64,000 nt of DNA from CAWFXC01 sp963819735 (GCA_963819735.1 CAWFXC010000002.1:186001-250000), one strand, 5' to 3'; shown: positions 9,258-18,102, numbered from the stretch's first letter. Notes: generated by a model from the sequence alone, not told the origin. Numbers and translations are program-made.

Positions 9258-9620
9258 GTGAGTGATGCCGCGCTCGTCGCCGCCCACGACGACGACTTCT
9301 GCTACCTCACGACGCGGGGACGCGTCACCGGGCGTCCGCACGAGATCGAGATCTGGTTCGCGCGCGACGGCAGCACGCTCTACTTCCTCGCCGGTGCGGG
9401 CGAGGCGTCCGACTGGGTACGCAACCTGCGCACCGATCCCGCGGTCTCCGTGCGCGTGCGCGACACCGCGTACCCGGCGAGTGCGCGCGTCGTGACCGAT
9501 CGCGATGAAGACCGTCGGGCGCGCACCCTCGTGTTCGACAAGTACCAACCGCGCAACGCGGGTGAGCTCGAGTCGTGGCGCGAACGCGCGCTGCCGGTCG
9601 CGCTCGACGTCGCGGTCTGA
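9258..9620 (+). CDS. Deazaflavin (F420)-dependent nitroreductase/Ddn-like split-barrel protein, 120 aa
   Basis: Small split beta-barrel protein of the DUF385/Ddn family, whose characterised members use reduced cofactor F420 to reduce nitro groups, quinones or enones. Family signs are CYLTTRGRVTGRPHEIEIWF near the N-terminus and the LRTDPAVSVRV segment. GTG 9258 puts the protein at typical family length. The window also encodes CofC for F420 synthesis (25287) and a second F420-type oxidoreductase (52257), consistent with F420 use. The physiological substrate is unknown. Confidence 0.78.
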   Translation: MSDAALVAAHDDDFCYLTTRGRVTGRPHEIEIWFARDGSTLYFLAGAGEASDWVRNLRTDPAVSVRVRDTAYPASARVVTDRDEDRRARTLVFDKYQPRNAGELESWRERALPVALDVAV

Positions 9621-9662
9621 GGACGCGGCGCGCCGTACGCGACGCGCACCGCCGGTACGCGA

Positions 9663-11343
9663 TCAGTCGTAGATCGCCTCGACCGCGGCGCGCCCCGCTC
9701 GAGCACGACCAGACAGGCGACGCCGGTGTCGTGCTCGCCCGCCACCACCACCTGCCACAGCGCGCACCGCCGGCGCCGGTCCCACCAGCGCAGGTCGTGG
9801 GCCCACGGCCCGTTCGACGCGCCCAGGCGTCCGCCCCCTCCGGGCAACGCCGCGCACCACAGCGCGGCCGGTGGCGCGGAAGGTTCGCCCCGACCCGAGA
9901 CGGTGACCGGCGTGCCGTCGGCAGCGAGCAACTCGGCGGCGAGTGGGGGATCGAAGATCCGCGCCGGCGACGGGCCGGGGACCGAACCCGGCCACGGCGC
10001 GGCCGTCGAGCCAGCCCGACCCGCCTGCCCGGCCGCACCCGAGGGGTCGGAGGGATCGCCGCGGGCCTCGCCCCACGGGACCCACCGCACCCGCTCGACC
10101 GGCGTACGCCCTCCCGCCGCCACCGCGGTGACGACCGCCTCGTGCCCGAGCATCCCCTGCACCCGGGCCAGGGCGCGCCCGGCGCGGTCGGCCGCCGCGG
10201 GATCACCACCCCAGAAGCCCAGTTGCCGGCCGGTGGCGGGGCCGAGGTCGTCAGGGGCCAGGCGCAGGAGGGTGAGGCCACCGGTGACGACGTCGTCGGG
10301 TGACTCTCCCGGCTTCACCTCCGCCACCAGCCACGCCTCGAGCTGCCAGCGCACCCGCGCCACCAGCGTGGCCGGGGTGAGGCCGCCCTCGTGCCGCCAG
10401 CAGCGGGTCAGGCGTTCGCCGTGCTCGGTCTCGGCTTCCACCACCACCCGGGTGCAGCACAGGCCGAGGTCGTCGAGGTGCCCCAACAACCGGTCGGCGA
10501 GCATCTTCGCCGCGAACGCGGCTTCGTCGACGCGGGTGGCGGGCGGATCGAGCTCCATCGTCTCGGCCAACTCGGGCGGGGGCACGGTCGCCACCGGATC
10601 GTGCTCCACCACTCCGCGGGCCAAGCGGTGCGCGAACACCCCGGTGGCACCGAACCGGCCGAGCACCGCGGCGTCGGGCAGCGCGGCGAACGCGCCGAGG
10701 GTGCGGAGCCCGAGCCGGGCGAGCAGATCGACGAGCTCACCTCCACCACCGTGCACCGCGTCGACCGGCGCGACCAGCACCGAGATCGGCCAGGGCGCGA
10801 GGAACGCGTCGGCCTCGTCGGGGGGAACCACCACCACCGGTTCGCCGGGCTCCGACGGTTCGGGCACCCGCGCCGCGAGCCCGGCCGCGAACATCCCACC
10901 GGCGACGCCGACGCGCACGTCGGGGATCCCCAGCTCGCGCACCGCGCGACGATCCGGGCTCCCAATGCGTGGTCACCCCCGAAGTACCGCGAGGGTCCGC
11001 GCGTCGGGAACGACAGTGCACCCGGTCGTTCGAGCACGAGCCGCGGCACCAGTTGCTCCACCACCCGGACGACGGATTCGAACGCGCGCGCGTCGGCCGC
11101 GTCGTCGGCGTCGATCACCACGAGGCCGGCGCAGCGCGCTTCCGCTTCGCGGCGGCGCAACCCGACGGTCACCCCTTCGTCGCGCGCCTCGACCGACGCC
11201 GTGCGCACGACGAGCCCGCGCTCACCGCGGTCGACCACCACCACCGGCACGCCCACGAGCCCGGCGTCACGGCGCCGGGCCACCACCACCGGCCAGTCGG
11301 GACACCACAGGCAACACGTCCGTTCCGGCTCGCGTGCTCTCAC
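9663..11343 (-). CDS. imuB: Y-family polymerase-like mutasome protein ImuB, two frameshifts
   Basis: ImuB is a catalytically inactive Y-family polymerase relative that links DnaE2 to the beta clamp in SOS mutagenesis. The N-terminus (RTCCLWCPDWPVVVARRRDA) is characteristic. A palm-like region with GPSRYFGGDHALG, a little-finger region and a C-terminal tail (AVEAIYD) follow. Two single-base losses interrupt it: near 10950, between ALGARIVAR and VRELGIPDVRVGV, and near 9695, between LVVLERGA and AVEAIYD. Restoring both gives about 560 residues. GTG 11343 is closest to the conserved start; GTG 11355 and 11367 are alternatives. It lies 40 bases after imuA' and should share its SOS promoter. Confidence 0.85.
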
Positions 11344-11383
11344 TTCCGAACGCACACCTGAACCCACGTCCGAACGCCTGGCC

Positions 11384-12064
11384 CTAGCCGGCGCGGGCGA
11401 GCTCGCCGAGGCGCGGACGGGCGGCCGCGCCTCGGCCCTCCACCCGCACCTGCAACCGCCGACCGGTGAGGAAGCCAGCGCGCTCGTGGTCGTCCCACGT
11501 CTCGTCGTCCCACGCGCTGCGGTCGGCGTGCACCGCGAAGGTGGCGCCTGCCGGCCACGATGAGCCGCGTCCCTCCCAGGCCACCAGCACCGCCTCCCGC
11601 TCCCGGGCCCGGGCCACCAGGCGGCGGGCGTCGCCCAACCCCACTCCCCGCGGGACCTCGGCCACCACCAGGCTGACGCCGTCGAGCAGGGCGGCAACCA
11701 CGGTGGCCCAGCGGGCGGGGGGAACCCGCCGGACCACCGCGAACCGTTCGAGCGCCACTCCGGCCTCGCGCGCGGCGAGGGCACCCAAGGTGCCGTCGAG
11801 GTCGACGGCCGCCGCCCACTCCCCCAGCGCGGTGACCGCCGCCGCCAGCTCGAACGCGAGCGTGGTCGATCCCGCGCCCGGCGCACCGGCAACCCGCAGC
11901 ACCGACCCCCGCACCACCACACCGTCGGGCACCAACCCCGCCAAGCTGCTCGACAGCGGGACCGCGCGGTCGCGCGCCAGGATCAGCGGCTGCGCACGGC
12001 GGGCCACGGAATCGAGGTGCTCGCGCGCCGCGGCGTCGCGTCGGGGAAGTGCGGCCAGGGCCAT
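11384..12064 (-). CDS. imuA': RecA-like mutasome protein ImuA', 226 aa
   Basis: Member of the ImuA/ImuA' group, RecA-like proteins needed with ImuB for DnaE2-dependent mutagenesis. The P-loop is degenerate (GAPGAGSTTLAFELA, about residue 60), as usual in this family. The remainder is low in recognisable motifs but has the length and gene position expected of ImuA'. ATG 12064 lies 18 bases from a perfect LexA box, and a longer upstream reading would run through that box, so this start is secure. imuB follows on the same strand. Confidence 0.83.
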   Translation of the reverse strand: MALAALPRRDAAAREHLDSVARRAQPLILARDRAVPLSSSLAGLVPDGVVVRGSVLRVAGAPGAGSTTLAFELAAAVTALGEWAAAVDLDGTLGALAAREAGVALERFAVVRRVPPARWATVVAALLDGVSLVVAEVPRGVGLGDARRLVARAREREAVLVAWEGRGSSWPAGATFAVHADRSAWDDETWDDHERAGFLTGRRLQVRVEGRGAAARPRLGELARAG

Positions 12065-12073
12065 GGACCCGCG

Positions 12074-12103
12074 ACAGTACCGAACGTACGTTCGGTCCGT
12101 CAA
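12074..12103 (-). promoter_or_regulatory. SOS promoter of imuA'-imuB with perfect LexA palindrome
   Basis: The LexA box GAACGTACGTTC (12082-12093) sits in an 18-bp symmetric sequence ACCGAACGTACGTTCGGT. On the minus strand it fills the 18-bp spacer between -35 TTGACG (12098-12103) and -10 TACTGT (12074-12079). The -10 ends 9 bases before the imuA' ATG, so the transcript is leaderless or nearly so. LexA bound here would fully cover the promoter. Confidence 0.9.
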
Positions 12104-12129
12104 GCCCCGGCGGGCTCGCGGTTACACCT

Positions 12130-12153
12130 GCTTATGCAGTTGCTTATGCAGTT
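12130..12153. repeat. 12-bp perfect tandem duplication spanning a stop codon
   Basis: GCTTATGCAGTT occurs twice head to tail. The unit contains the TAA stop of the overlapping 121-aa gene, so the duplication supplies a second TAA just downstream in the same frame. Confidence 0.8.
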
Positions 12154-12509
12154 GGTTCGGGGGTGGGCAGCGGCTCGACGCCGATCGCCCGCAACGAGTC
12201 GGGCGACCAGCCCGCGTCGTCGCCGTAGTACCCGAAGAGGTGCTCGATGGTCTCGACCACCTTGGGCTCGAGCGCATCCCACTGCTCCGGGCCGGCTGTC
12301 ACCGACGCCGCGTTCGAGTAGACGGTGACCGACGTGGCGCCGAGGTCGAAGAGCCTCCGGGCCAGCACGTCGGGCGGACGGCCCTGGTGCACGTCGTCGA
12401 CCGATGCGTACCGCTCGATCGCCATGCCGGTGAGCGAACGGTTGGTGTCGAAGATCCGCACCGACGGCGACAGACCGTGGCGGACGGTGACGGTGATGAA
12501 CTGACCCAT
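12144..12509 (-). CDS. Conserved-looking protein of unknown function, 121 aa
   Basis: Not recognised. The product begins MGQFITVTVRHGLSPSVRIF, mixes beta-rich N-terminal and helical C-terminal parts, has no signal peptide or membrane helix, and ends in a Pro-rich tail (PLPTPEPTA). Codon use is like its neighbours and the start has no competing upstream ATG. It lies between imuA' and a TIGR03086-type gene on the same strand but is separated from imuA' by the SOS promoter, so no pathway follows from context. Confidence 0.65.
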   Translation of the reverse strand: MGQFITVTVRHGLSPSVRIFDTNRSLTGMAIERYASVDDVHQGRPPDVLARRLFDLGATSVTVYSNAASVTAGPEQWDALEPKVVETIEHLFGYYGDDAGWSPDSLRAIGVEPLPTPEPTA

Positions 12510-12539
12510 GGGGCCAGAGGTTACGGGCTCAGACGACGC

Positions 12540-12584
12540 GACGAAGCACTGCCCGACGAAGCCTTGTCTGACGAAGCACTGCGG
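12540..12584. repeat. Three 15-bp tandem repeats abutting a stop codon
   Basis: Three head-to-tail units beginning GACGAAG (12540, 12555, 12570). The first and third share GACGAAGCACTGC and the middle one is diverged. The array directly touches the stop codon of the gene ending at 12585. Confidence 0.65.
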
Positions 12585-13154
12585 TCATGCGGCGCGGCCG
12601 AGGGCCGCGAGCAGTTGGGTCTGACGGTCGGCGTCGGCCGGCACGGCCACCGTCGTGCCGAACATGCCGCTGGCGATCAGCATCTCCTGCTGCGGTTCCA
12701 GCACCTCGAAGCACGCCTCGACCAGTGCGGGGTCGATCGCCCGGTCCTGGCCCGTCGACGCGGCGACGTCCCATCCGTGGATCAGCACGTCCATGAACCG
12801 GTGCCCGCAGTAGATCTCACCCGGGACCGGCCCGTACGAGACCGCGCACGGTGCCCCCATCGCGCCCGCGGCCCGGAACGCGGCGGCGGCCACCGCGGCC
12901 GAGGCGTCGTACGCCGCGACCGGGTCGTCGCCGAGCACGTCACCGTCGAGCGCGGTACCGACGTCCTCGATGCTCTTGCCCCCCGCCAGCTCGGCCGCCC
13001 AGTAGTTGCCGGTGACGATGTGGTTCACCAGCTCGCGCACCGTCCAGTCGGCGCAGACCGACGTCGCGGCCCACTGCGCGTCCCCCACTCCGGCCACCCA
13101 GCCCCGGGTCGCATCCAGTGCCCGCGCGTGCACCTCGGGAAGATCGACACTCAT
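12585..13154 (-). CDS. TIGR03086-type protein with mycothiol maleylpyruvate isomerase N-terminal (DinB-like) fold, 189 aa
   Basis: Four-helix DinB/YfiT-like protein of the actinobacterial TIGR03086 group. Landmarks are CADWTVRELVNHIVTGNYW, with its metal-ligand type His, and the later HRFMDVLIHGWDVAAST, supplying further His residues. Some relatives use mycothiol as a thiol cofactor, but the activity of this subgroup is not established. ATG 13154 is preceded by a GGAGGTGG-like site. The mycothiol-type dehydrogenase at 60415 supports mycothiol use by this organism. Confidence 0.75.
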   Translation of the reverse strand: MSVDLPEVHARALDATRGWVAGVGDAQWAATSVCADWTVRELVNHIVTGNYWAAELAGGKSIEDVGTALDGDVLGDDPVAAYDASAAVAAAAFRAAGAMGAPCAVSYGPVPGEIYCGHRFMDVLIHGWDVAASTGQDRAIDPALVEACFEVLEPQQEMLIASGMFGTTVAVPADADRQTQLLAALGRAA

Positions 13155-13210
13155 CGCGCCACCTCCAGTTCCGAACCAGCTGGGTCGACTCCGCCCTGCG
13201 TGCGGAAACG

Positions 13211-13882
13211 CTACGCGAACAGACGGCCCGTTGCTGGTGGCACCCCGCGCCAGCAGAGCGAGTCCATGAAGATCCACGACCGCCGGTGGATCGCGCTCGG
13301 CCCGTATCCCGCGAGCGCGGTCTTGTGCGCCGGCGCGGGATAGCCCACGTTCGACTCGAAGTCGTACGGCGGATAGTGCTCCGATGCTTCCCGCATGAGC
13401 GCGTCGCGGGCCACCTTCGCCACGCACGAGGCCGCCGCCACCGCCAGGCACTTCGTGTCGCCCTTGATCACGGTGGTGACGCGCGACCCGAGCCCGAGGT
13501 AGTCGTGGTTGCCGTCGAGCACGATGCGATCGGGCCGGTACCCCTGCGCGTCGAGTTGGGCGAGGGCGCGCATCCCGGCCACGCGCTGCGCCGCGGTCAT
13601 GCCGAGCTCGTCGCACTCCTCGTGCGACGCGTGCCCGATGCCGACCGCGATCGCCCACCGGTGCACCGACGCGGCGGCGCGTTCGCGATCGGGCCGCGCC
13701 AACTGCTTCGAGTCGCGCACACCCCGCACGTGCTCGGGCGCGGGCACGACCGCGGCGACCGTGACCGGCCCGGCCCACGCCCCTCGACCGACCTCGTCGA
13801 TCCCGCAGACCACGCGGTCGCCGGCGTCCCACAGCTTGCGTTCCAGGCGCAGGGTGGGACCGGATCGGCGGGGGCCAGACAT
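13211..13882 (-). CDS. rnhB: Ribonuclease HII, 223 aa
   Basis: Removes ribonucleotides and RNA primers from RNA:DNA hybrids. The metal-binding acidic residues are visible in GIDEVGRGAWAGPV (Asp-Glu, about residues 29-30) and in RIVLDGNHDYLG, and the conserved SCVAKVARD segment is present. Length and order fit type 2 RNase H. The C-terminal WIFMDSLCWRGVPPATGRLF is a slight extension. ATG 13882 is 13 bases downstream of rpiB's stop codon, and rnhB is the distal gene of a compact HAD-rpiB-rnhB group. Confidence 0.93.
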   Translation of the reverse strand: MSGPRRSGPTLRLERKLWDAGDRVVCGIDEVGRGAWAGPVTVAAVVPAPEHVRGVRDSKQLARPDRERAAASVHRWAIAVGIGHASHEECDELGMTAAQRVAGMRALAQLDAQGYRPDRIVLDGNHDYLGLGSRVTTVIKGDTKCLAVAAASCVAKVARDALMREASEHYPPYDFESNVGYPAPAHKTALAGYGPSAIHRRSWIFMDSLCWRGVPPATGRLFA

Positions 13883-13895
13883 CGTGCCGCCGAAA

Positions 13896-14339
13896 CTACC
13901 CGGGCTCGCCGTCGAGCCGCGCGATGTTGCCGGCCTCCGCGGGATCGGCAGGCGTGGCGAACCACGCGTCGAGCATCTCGCCCGCCACCTCGCGGCTGGT
14001 CAGCCGCAACCCCATCACCAGGACGTTCGCGTCGTTCCACTTCCGGGCCCCGGCGGCGGTGGCCGCATCGGTGCACAACGCGGCGCGCACGCCCCGCACC
14101 TTGTTGGCGGCGATCGACGCCCCGGTACCGGTCCAACAGAACAGCACTCCCGTCGCAGCGGCCCCGTTGGCCACCAGCCGCCCTACTTCGAGGCCGACCT
14201 CGGCCCACTGCTTCGCGTGCTCCACCTCGGACTCCGCCAGCGGACCCACCGGCACGACCTCGTAGCCGCGCGCCTCGAGATCGGCGCGCACCGCGTCGGT
14301 GAGCGCGGTGCGCTCGTCGGAACCGAATGCGATCCTCAC
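13896..14339 (-). CDS. rpiB: RpiB/LacA/LacB-family sugar-phosphate isomerase, 147 aa
   Basis: Ribose-5-phosphate isomerase B type enzyme of the pentose phosphate pathway. The N-terminal VRIAFGSDERTALTDAV strand-turn, the central GVLFCWTGTGASIAANKV, which contains the Cys and GTG segment of the active site, and NDANVLVMGLRLTS are all family landmarks. GTG 14339 overlaps the stop of the upstream HAD gene by four bases (GTGA), so translation is probably coupled. Members of this family also act on other sugar phosphates, so the exact substrate is an inference. Confidence 0.87.
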   Translation of the reverse strand: MRIAFGSDERTALTDAVRADLEARGYEVVPVGPLAESEVEHAKQWAEVGLEVGRLVANGAAATGVLFCWTGTGASIAANKVRGVRAALCTDAATAAGARKWNDANVLVMGLRLTSREVAGEMLDAWFATPADPAEAGNIARLDGEPG

Positions 14340-15007
14340 GCCCGCGACCTCGGCCCACTCGTGCCGTCGAGCGCTCGGCGCACGTCGTCGAGCACGTCGA
14401 AGCGCACGCACTCGACACCGTTCGTGTCGCACCAATCGGCCAACTCGCCCTTGGCGAACACGACGTCGGCCTGGCGCGCGGCGTGGCGATCGCTCGCGCC
14501 GTCACCGATCAGGAGGGTGGTGCGCCCGCGCCGCTGCGCGTCGCGGATCGGCGCCGGTTTGCACACTCCGCACAACGCGCACGCGCACGTGGGGTCCTGG
14601 TTCGGAAAGTGCAGCTCACGGGTGACGAAGTCGACCGAGTTGGTGAACACGTCGAGACTGAGCGGCCCGCACGCGTCGTGCACGTAGAAACCGAAGCCGT
14701 CCGACACCACCACGACCTCGGCTCCGCCATCGCGCAGGTCGCGCACGAGCGGACCGAACCCCGGATCGAGCTCCACTTCGGCCGCCACCGCGCGCACCGT
14801 CGCTTCATCGCCTTCGACCAGCGCCCACTGCGCGGCGATGCACACGCGACTGCCGATCTCGCCCCGCTCGTACTGCTCGTGCAGATCCCACCACTCGGGT
14901 GGCGCGGTACGGGCGAGGACGTGGCAGCCGACGTCGACCCTGCTGATGGTGCCGTCGAAGTCGAGGAACACCGACACGTGCGACAGGTCGAGGGCGGCAC
15001 GCGTCAT
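14336..15007 (-). CDS. HAD-superfamily (MtnX/SerB-like) phosphatase with Cys cluster, 223 aa
   Basis: Haloacid dehalogenase phosphatase with motif I VFLDFDGTIS (Asp nucleophile), motif II around VVVVSDGFGF and motif III LLIGDGASDRHAA. It resembles the IB group that includes MtnX of methionine salvage. A CxCxxCxxC cluster (TCACALCGVCK) in the cap-side region may bind zinc. It is translationally coupled to the RpiB-type isomerase, which suggests a sugar-phosphate substrate, but this is an inference. ATG 15007 opens the conserved region; a long in-frame extension upstream is not protein-like. Confidence 0.78.
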   Translation of the reverse strand: MTRAALDLSHVSVFLDFDGTISRVDVGCHVLARTAPPEWWDLHEQYERGEIGSRVCIAAQWALVEGDEATVRAVAAEVELDPGFGPLVRDLRDGGAEVVVVSDGFGFYVHDACGPLSLDVFTNSVDFVTRELHFPNQDPTCACALCGVCKPAPIRDAQRRGRTTLLIGDGASDRHAARQADVVFAKGELADWCDTNGVECVRFDVLDDVRRALDGTSGPRSRA

Positions 15008-15042
15008 CCCGGCGAACCTACCCGCGCGCCCCGCCCGGCCCC

Positions 15043-15092
15043 GAGCATCTCGGAGTTCACCCCCACATGTGTACGTCAAGTCCGAGATGCTC
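15043..15092. promoter_or_regulatory. 50-bp imperfect dyad between divergent genes
   Basis: Perfect 12-bp outer arms GAGCATCTCGGA (15043-15054) and TCCGAGATGCTC (15081-15092) are exactly concentric with an inner palindrome CACATGTG (15064-15071). Twenty of 25 base pairs across the whole 50 bp are symmetric. It lies in the 180-bp gap between the divergent HAD phosphatase and SnoaL-like genes, so it is not an ordinary terminator. It could be an operator or a structured RNA element. Confidence 0.6.
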
Positions 15093-15187
15093 CGGAAAGG
15101 AGGGACGGGAGACCGGGTGATCCAGGGCGCGCTCCGGGTGCGAATGGGCTCGGTACCCGCAACCGGACCCGGGAGGCAGGAGCCCTG

Positions 15188-15598
15188 ATGAGCACCGAGG
15201 ACAACATCAAGACCGTGCAGACCGTCTACGAGGCCTTCGGACGCGGCGACGTGCCGACGATGTTGGAGTCCCTCACCGACGACGTCGACTGGGCATCCGA
15301 GGCCTGGAGCACCGACGCGCCGGCTCCGTGGTGGGGCGTCAAGCACGGCAAGGACGGCGTGGGCGCGTTCTTCCAGGCGTTCGGCACCGCGATGGACGTC
15401 GAGGAGTTCACGCCGACGGTTATCGCGGCGAACGGTGACGACGTGCTGACCGTCGTGCACTTCAAGACGACGTCACGCGCCACCGGCCGCACCGCGGAGA
15501 TGGACCTGCACCACCACTTCCGCTTCCGCGACGGCCTGATCGCCTACTACCGCGGCACCGAGGACACCCAGCAGACCGCGGAGACCCTGAAGGCCTGA
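15188..15598 (+). CDS. SnoaL-like/ketosteroid isomerase-fold (NTF2-like) protein, 136 aa
   Basis: Cone-shaped NTF2-like fold protein. Family features are the opening helix NIKTVQTVYEAFGRGDV, the VDWASEAW segment, GKDGVGAFFQAF and the beta-rich C-terminal part DLHHHFRFRDGLIAYYRG. Members include hydratases, isomerases and hydrolases, and no activity can be assigned. A GGGAGGCAGGAG ribosome site precedes ATG 15188. It stands alone between the dyad element and a convergent transporter gene. Confidence 0.82.
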   Translation: MSTEDNIKTVQTVYEAFGRGDVPTMLESLTDDVDWASEAWSTDAPAPWWGVKHGKDGVGAFFQAFGTAMDVEEFTPTVIAANGDDVLTVVHFKTTSRATGRTAEMDLHHHFRFRDGLIAYYRGTEDTQQTAETLKA

Positions 15599-15629
15599 CC
15601 AGCTCACGGCGAGTGGGCCCGTCGTGCGC

Positions 15630-15658
15630 GTGCCCCACCCTCACACGTGGTGGGGCAC
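15630..15658. terminator. Hairpin terminator shared by convergent genes
   Basis: Perfect 10-bp arms GTGCCCCACC / GGTGGGGCAC with a 9-base loop. The hairpin straddles the stop codon of the KimA-type gene (15641) and lies 32 bp after the SnoaL-like gene. No T-run is seen on either side. Confidence 0.6.
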
Positions 15659-18029
15659 CGACACGACGGCCACCCCGGGCTCGAACAGGAGCCGCGCCTT
15701 CATCTGCAACGCCCGGTGGTTGTGCAGGCCGTGCTGCCACCACTTGGGGACGAACTCGCCGATCACCACGGTCACGAGATCGGCACCCTCGGCCTGGATC
15801 GCCTCGACCTCCTGCAACAGGGGCTCCCCGAGCTCGCGGTAGGGCGCGGCCACGATGTCGAGCGGTACCGGCAGCTTCTGCGCGGCCCACGCGGCCTCGA
15901 TGGCGTCGACGTCGTCGGGCAGCTCGGCGATGTGCACCGCCCGCACCCGGTCGGGTCCGAGCAGCTCGGCGACCCGCAATGCTTCGTACGCACCCGCGTG
16001 CAACGTGGCCACCGGCACCAGCGCCACGTGCCGGCTCGGCGCGCGCGTCACCAGCGTCATGTCCCATTCGCAGGTGGGCAGGTTCACCACCACGATTCCT
16101 CGTTCCATCAGCAACCCCGCCTTGAGCCGCAACGCGTCGTTGTGGCGCAGTACGTGCGACAAGCGCGCCTCCTCGATGGTCTCGGGCACGACGACGGCAC
16201 ACAGGTGATCGGCGTACTCGGCGCGCTCCGACCGCACGACGGCCCGGGCCGTGCGCACCAACCCGCGTTGCACGGGGACGAACTCGAGCGCTTCGCCGTA
16301 GCGCGCCCAGAACGCGGCGCCGAGGCTGCGGTCCTCGGGCCCGATGTGCACCGCCCGCACCCGATCGGCGCCGAGGTGGTCGACGTACCGCATGGCCCGG
16401 TCGAGCCCGTCGTCGAGGCGCGACACGAGGACCACCGCGGCGAGACGGTGCGCGCCGGCGATGGCCAGCTCGGGATCGGGCTCGTCGAGCTTCTGCGCGA
16501 CGTGGTCGTAGTGCTTGTTCACGCGGACGAGCACCGCCACCGTGACCGGCACCACGATCATGATGATCCACGCGCCGTGGGTGAACTTCGTCACCGCGAT
16601 CACGATCCCGACGACCCCGGTGGCGACGGCCCCCACGCCGTTGACCCACAGACCCCGCTTCCAGTTCGGCTCGCGGCAGGGTGAGGTGACGCTTCGCCAT
16701 GCCCCCCTGCGACAACGTGAACGACGTGAACACGCCGATCGCGTAGAGCGGGATGAGGCGATGGACGTCGGCACCGAACGCGACGGTGAGCAGGGTGGCC
16801 AACGCGGCCAGCACGATGATGCCGTTGGCGAACACCAGCCGCCGACCGCGCTTGGTCAACGGGGTCGGGAGGAACTTGTCGTGCGCGTGGAAGCTCGCAA
16901 GGCGGGGGAAGTCGGCGAAGGAGGTATTCGCGGCCAGCACCAGGATGAGCATGGTGGCGGCCTGGATCACGAAGAAGGCGACGTTGCCGAGCGTCCCGGT
17001 GCCGACGATGGCCCGAGCGATCTGGCTGATCACCGTCTCCTTGGTGTTCGGGATCGGGTGGAGCTTCCAGGCGAGGAACGAGATCCCGAGGAACATCGTG
17101 CCGAGCAGCACCCCGAGCCAGGCCAGGACCCGGCGCGCGTTCTTCCATTCGATCGGCTTGAACGCGGGCACGCCGTTGGAGATCGCCTCCACGCCGGTCA
17201 TCGCGGTGGACCCACCCGCGAACGCGTGGAGCAAGAGGAATATCCCGACCGATCCACCGGCGCCGGCCGCCACGGTGGCGTGCTGCACGTGGATCGGGTC
17301 GAGGTTGCCGAGCAGCGCCTTGACGAAGCCCACGGCCACCAACGCGAGGATCGACACCACGAACAGGTACGTCGGTACCGCGAAGACCCGGCCCGACTCC
17401 TTGACGCCCCGGAGGTTCATCCACGCGATGATCCAGATCAGGGCGACGGCGATGGCGACGCGGTACGGGTACACGGACGGGAACGCGGAGTACGCGGCGG
17501 CCACGCCCGCCGACACACTCACCGCGACGGTGAGGATGTAGTCGGTGAGCAGCGCCACTCCCGCGACCTGTGCCGGGAGCACCCCGAAATTGTCGCGGGT
17601 GACGATGTAGGCACCGCCGGCGCTCGGATACGCCTTGATCGTCTGGCGGTACGAGAACACCAGGATCACGAGCAGCGCGACGATGCCGATCGAGAGCGGG
17701 ATCAGCGTCTTGAACGCGAGCGCGCCCGCGCCGCCGAGGAGCAGCACCCCGAGCATCTCCTCGGTCGCGTACGCCACCGACGACAGGGCGTCGCTGGCGA
17801 ACACCGCGAGCGCGGTGCTGTTGCCGAGGCGCTCGTGCATCTCCTGGTCGGTACGGATCTTGCGCCCGAACAGCATGTTGACGATGTCGGCCCGCCGCGG
17901 TTGCCGACGGCCGGGGCCCGACCCACGCGACCGGGGGCCGGGCGCGCCTTCCGGCGCGGCGACCGGAGCCGTACCCCCGGGATCCGAACGCGACGGATCT
18001 AGGCTCGGGTCGGTGATCGTCGAAGCCAT
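15641..18029 (-). CDS. KimA-type potassium transporter with C-terminal USP-like domain, one frameshift
   Basis: APC-superfamily permease closely resembling Bacillus KimA/YdaO, a high-affinity K+ importer inhibited by c-di-AMP. Hallmarks are HERLGNSTALAVFASDALSS, SYRQTIKAYPSAGGAYIV and FAGGSTAMTGVEAISNGVPA. About twelve membrane helices occupy residues ~70-480. A long cytoplasmic part follows with two repeats of nucleotide-binding, USP-like character (DRVRAVHIGPED, DRVRAVHIAELPD). The frame breaks near 16675 by one extra base, between KRHLTLPR and PNWKRGLWVNG; corrected length is 795 residues. Start ATG 18029, 12 bases from a divergent KdpD-like sensor, which suggests shared potassium-related control. 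Potassium as substrate is inferred from similarity. Confidence 0.83.
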
Positions 18030-18031
18030 GT

Positions 18032-18102
18032 CGTCATCGTCATGGACCCGGCGTCAAGAGGCCGTCAGCGCCGTACCGTGACCCGTCAAGATGCCGTCAA
18101 GA
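18032..18102. promoter_or_regulatory. Phased CGTCA direct repeats, candidate response-regulator site
   Basis: CGTCA occurs at 18052, 18063, 18084 and 18095, spaced 11, 21 and 11 bases, so all lie on one helix face. The copies at 18052, 18084 and 18095 extend to CGTCAAGA. Two more CGTCA copies lie at 18032 and 18038. Direct repeats 11 bp apart are typical targets of OmpR/PhoB/KdpE-type regulators, and such a regulator is encoded at 19487. The array overlaps the first codons of the sensor gene if ATG 18042 is its start. Confidence 0.5.

Noticed and set aside
12074..15007. Extension of the imuA' transcript upstream to include the 121-aa gene and neighbours
   Set aside because: The strong SOS promoter at 12074-12103 starts after those genes, so they need not be in the SOS operon.
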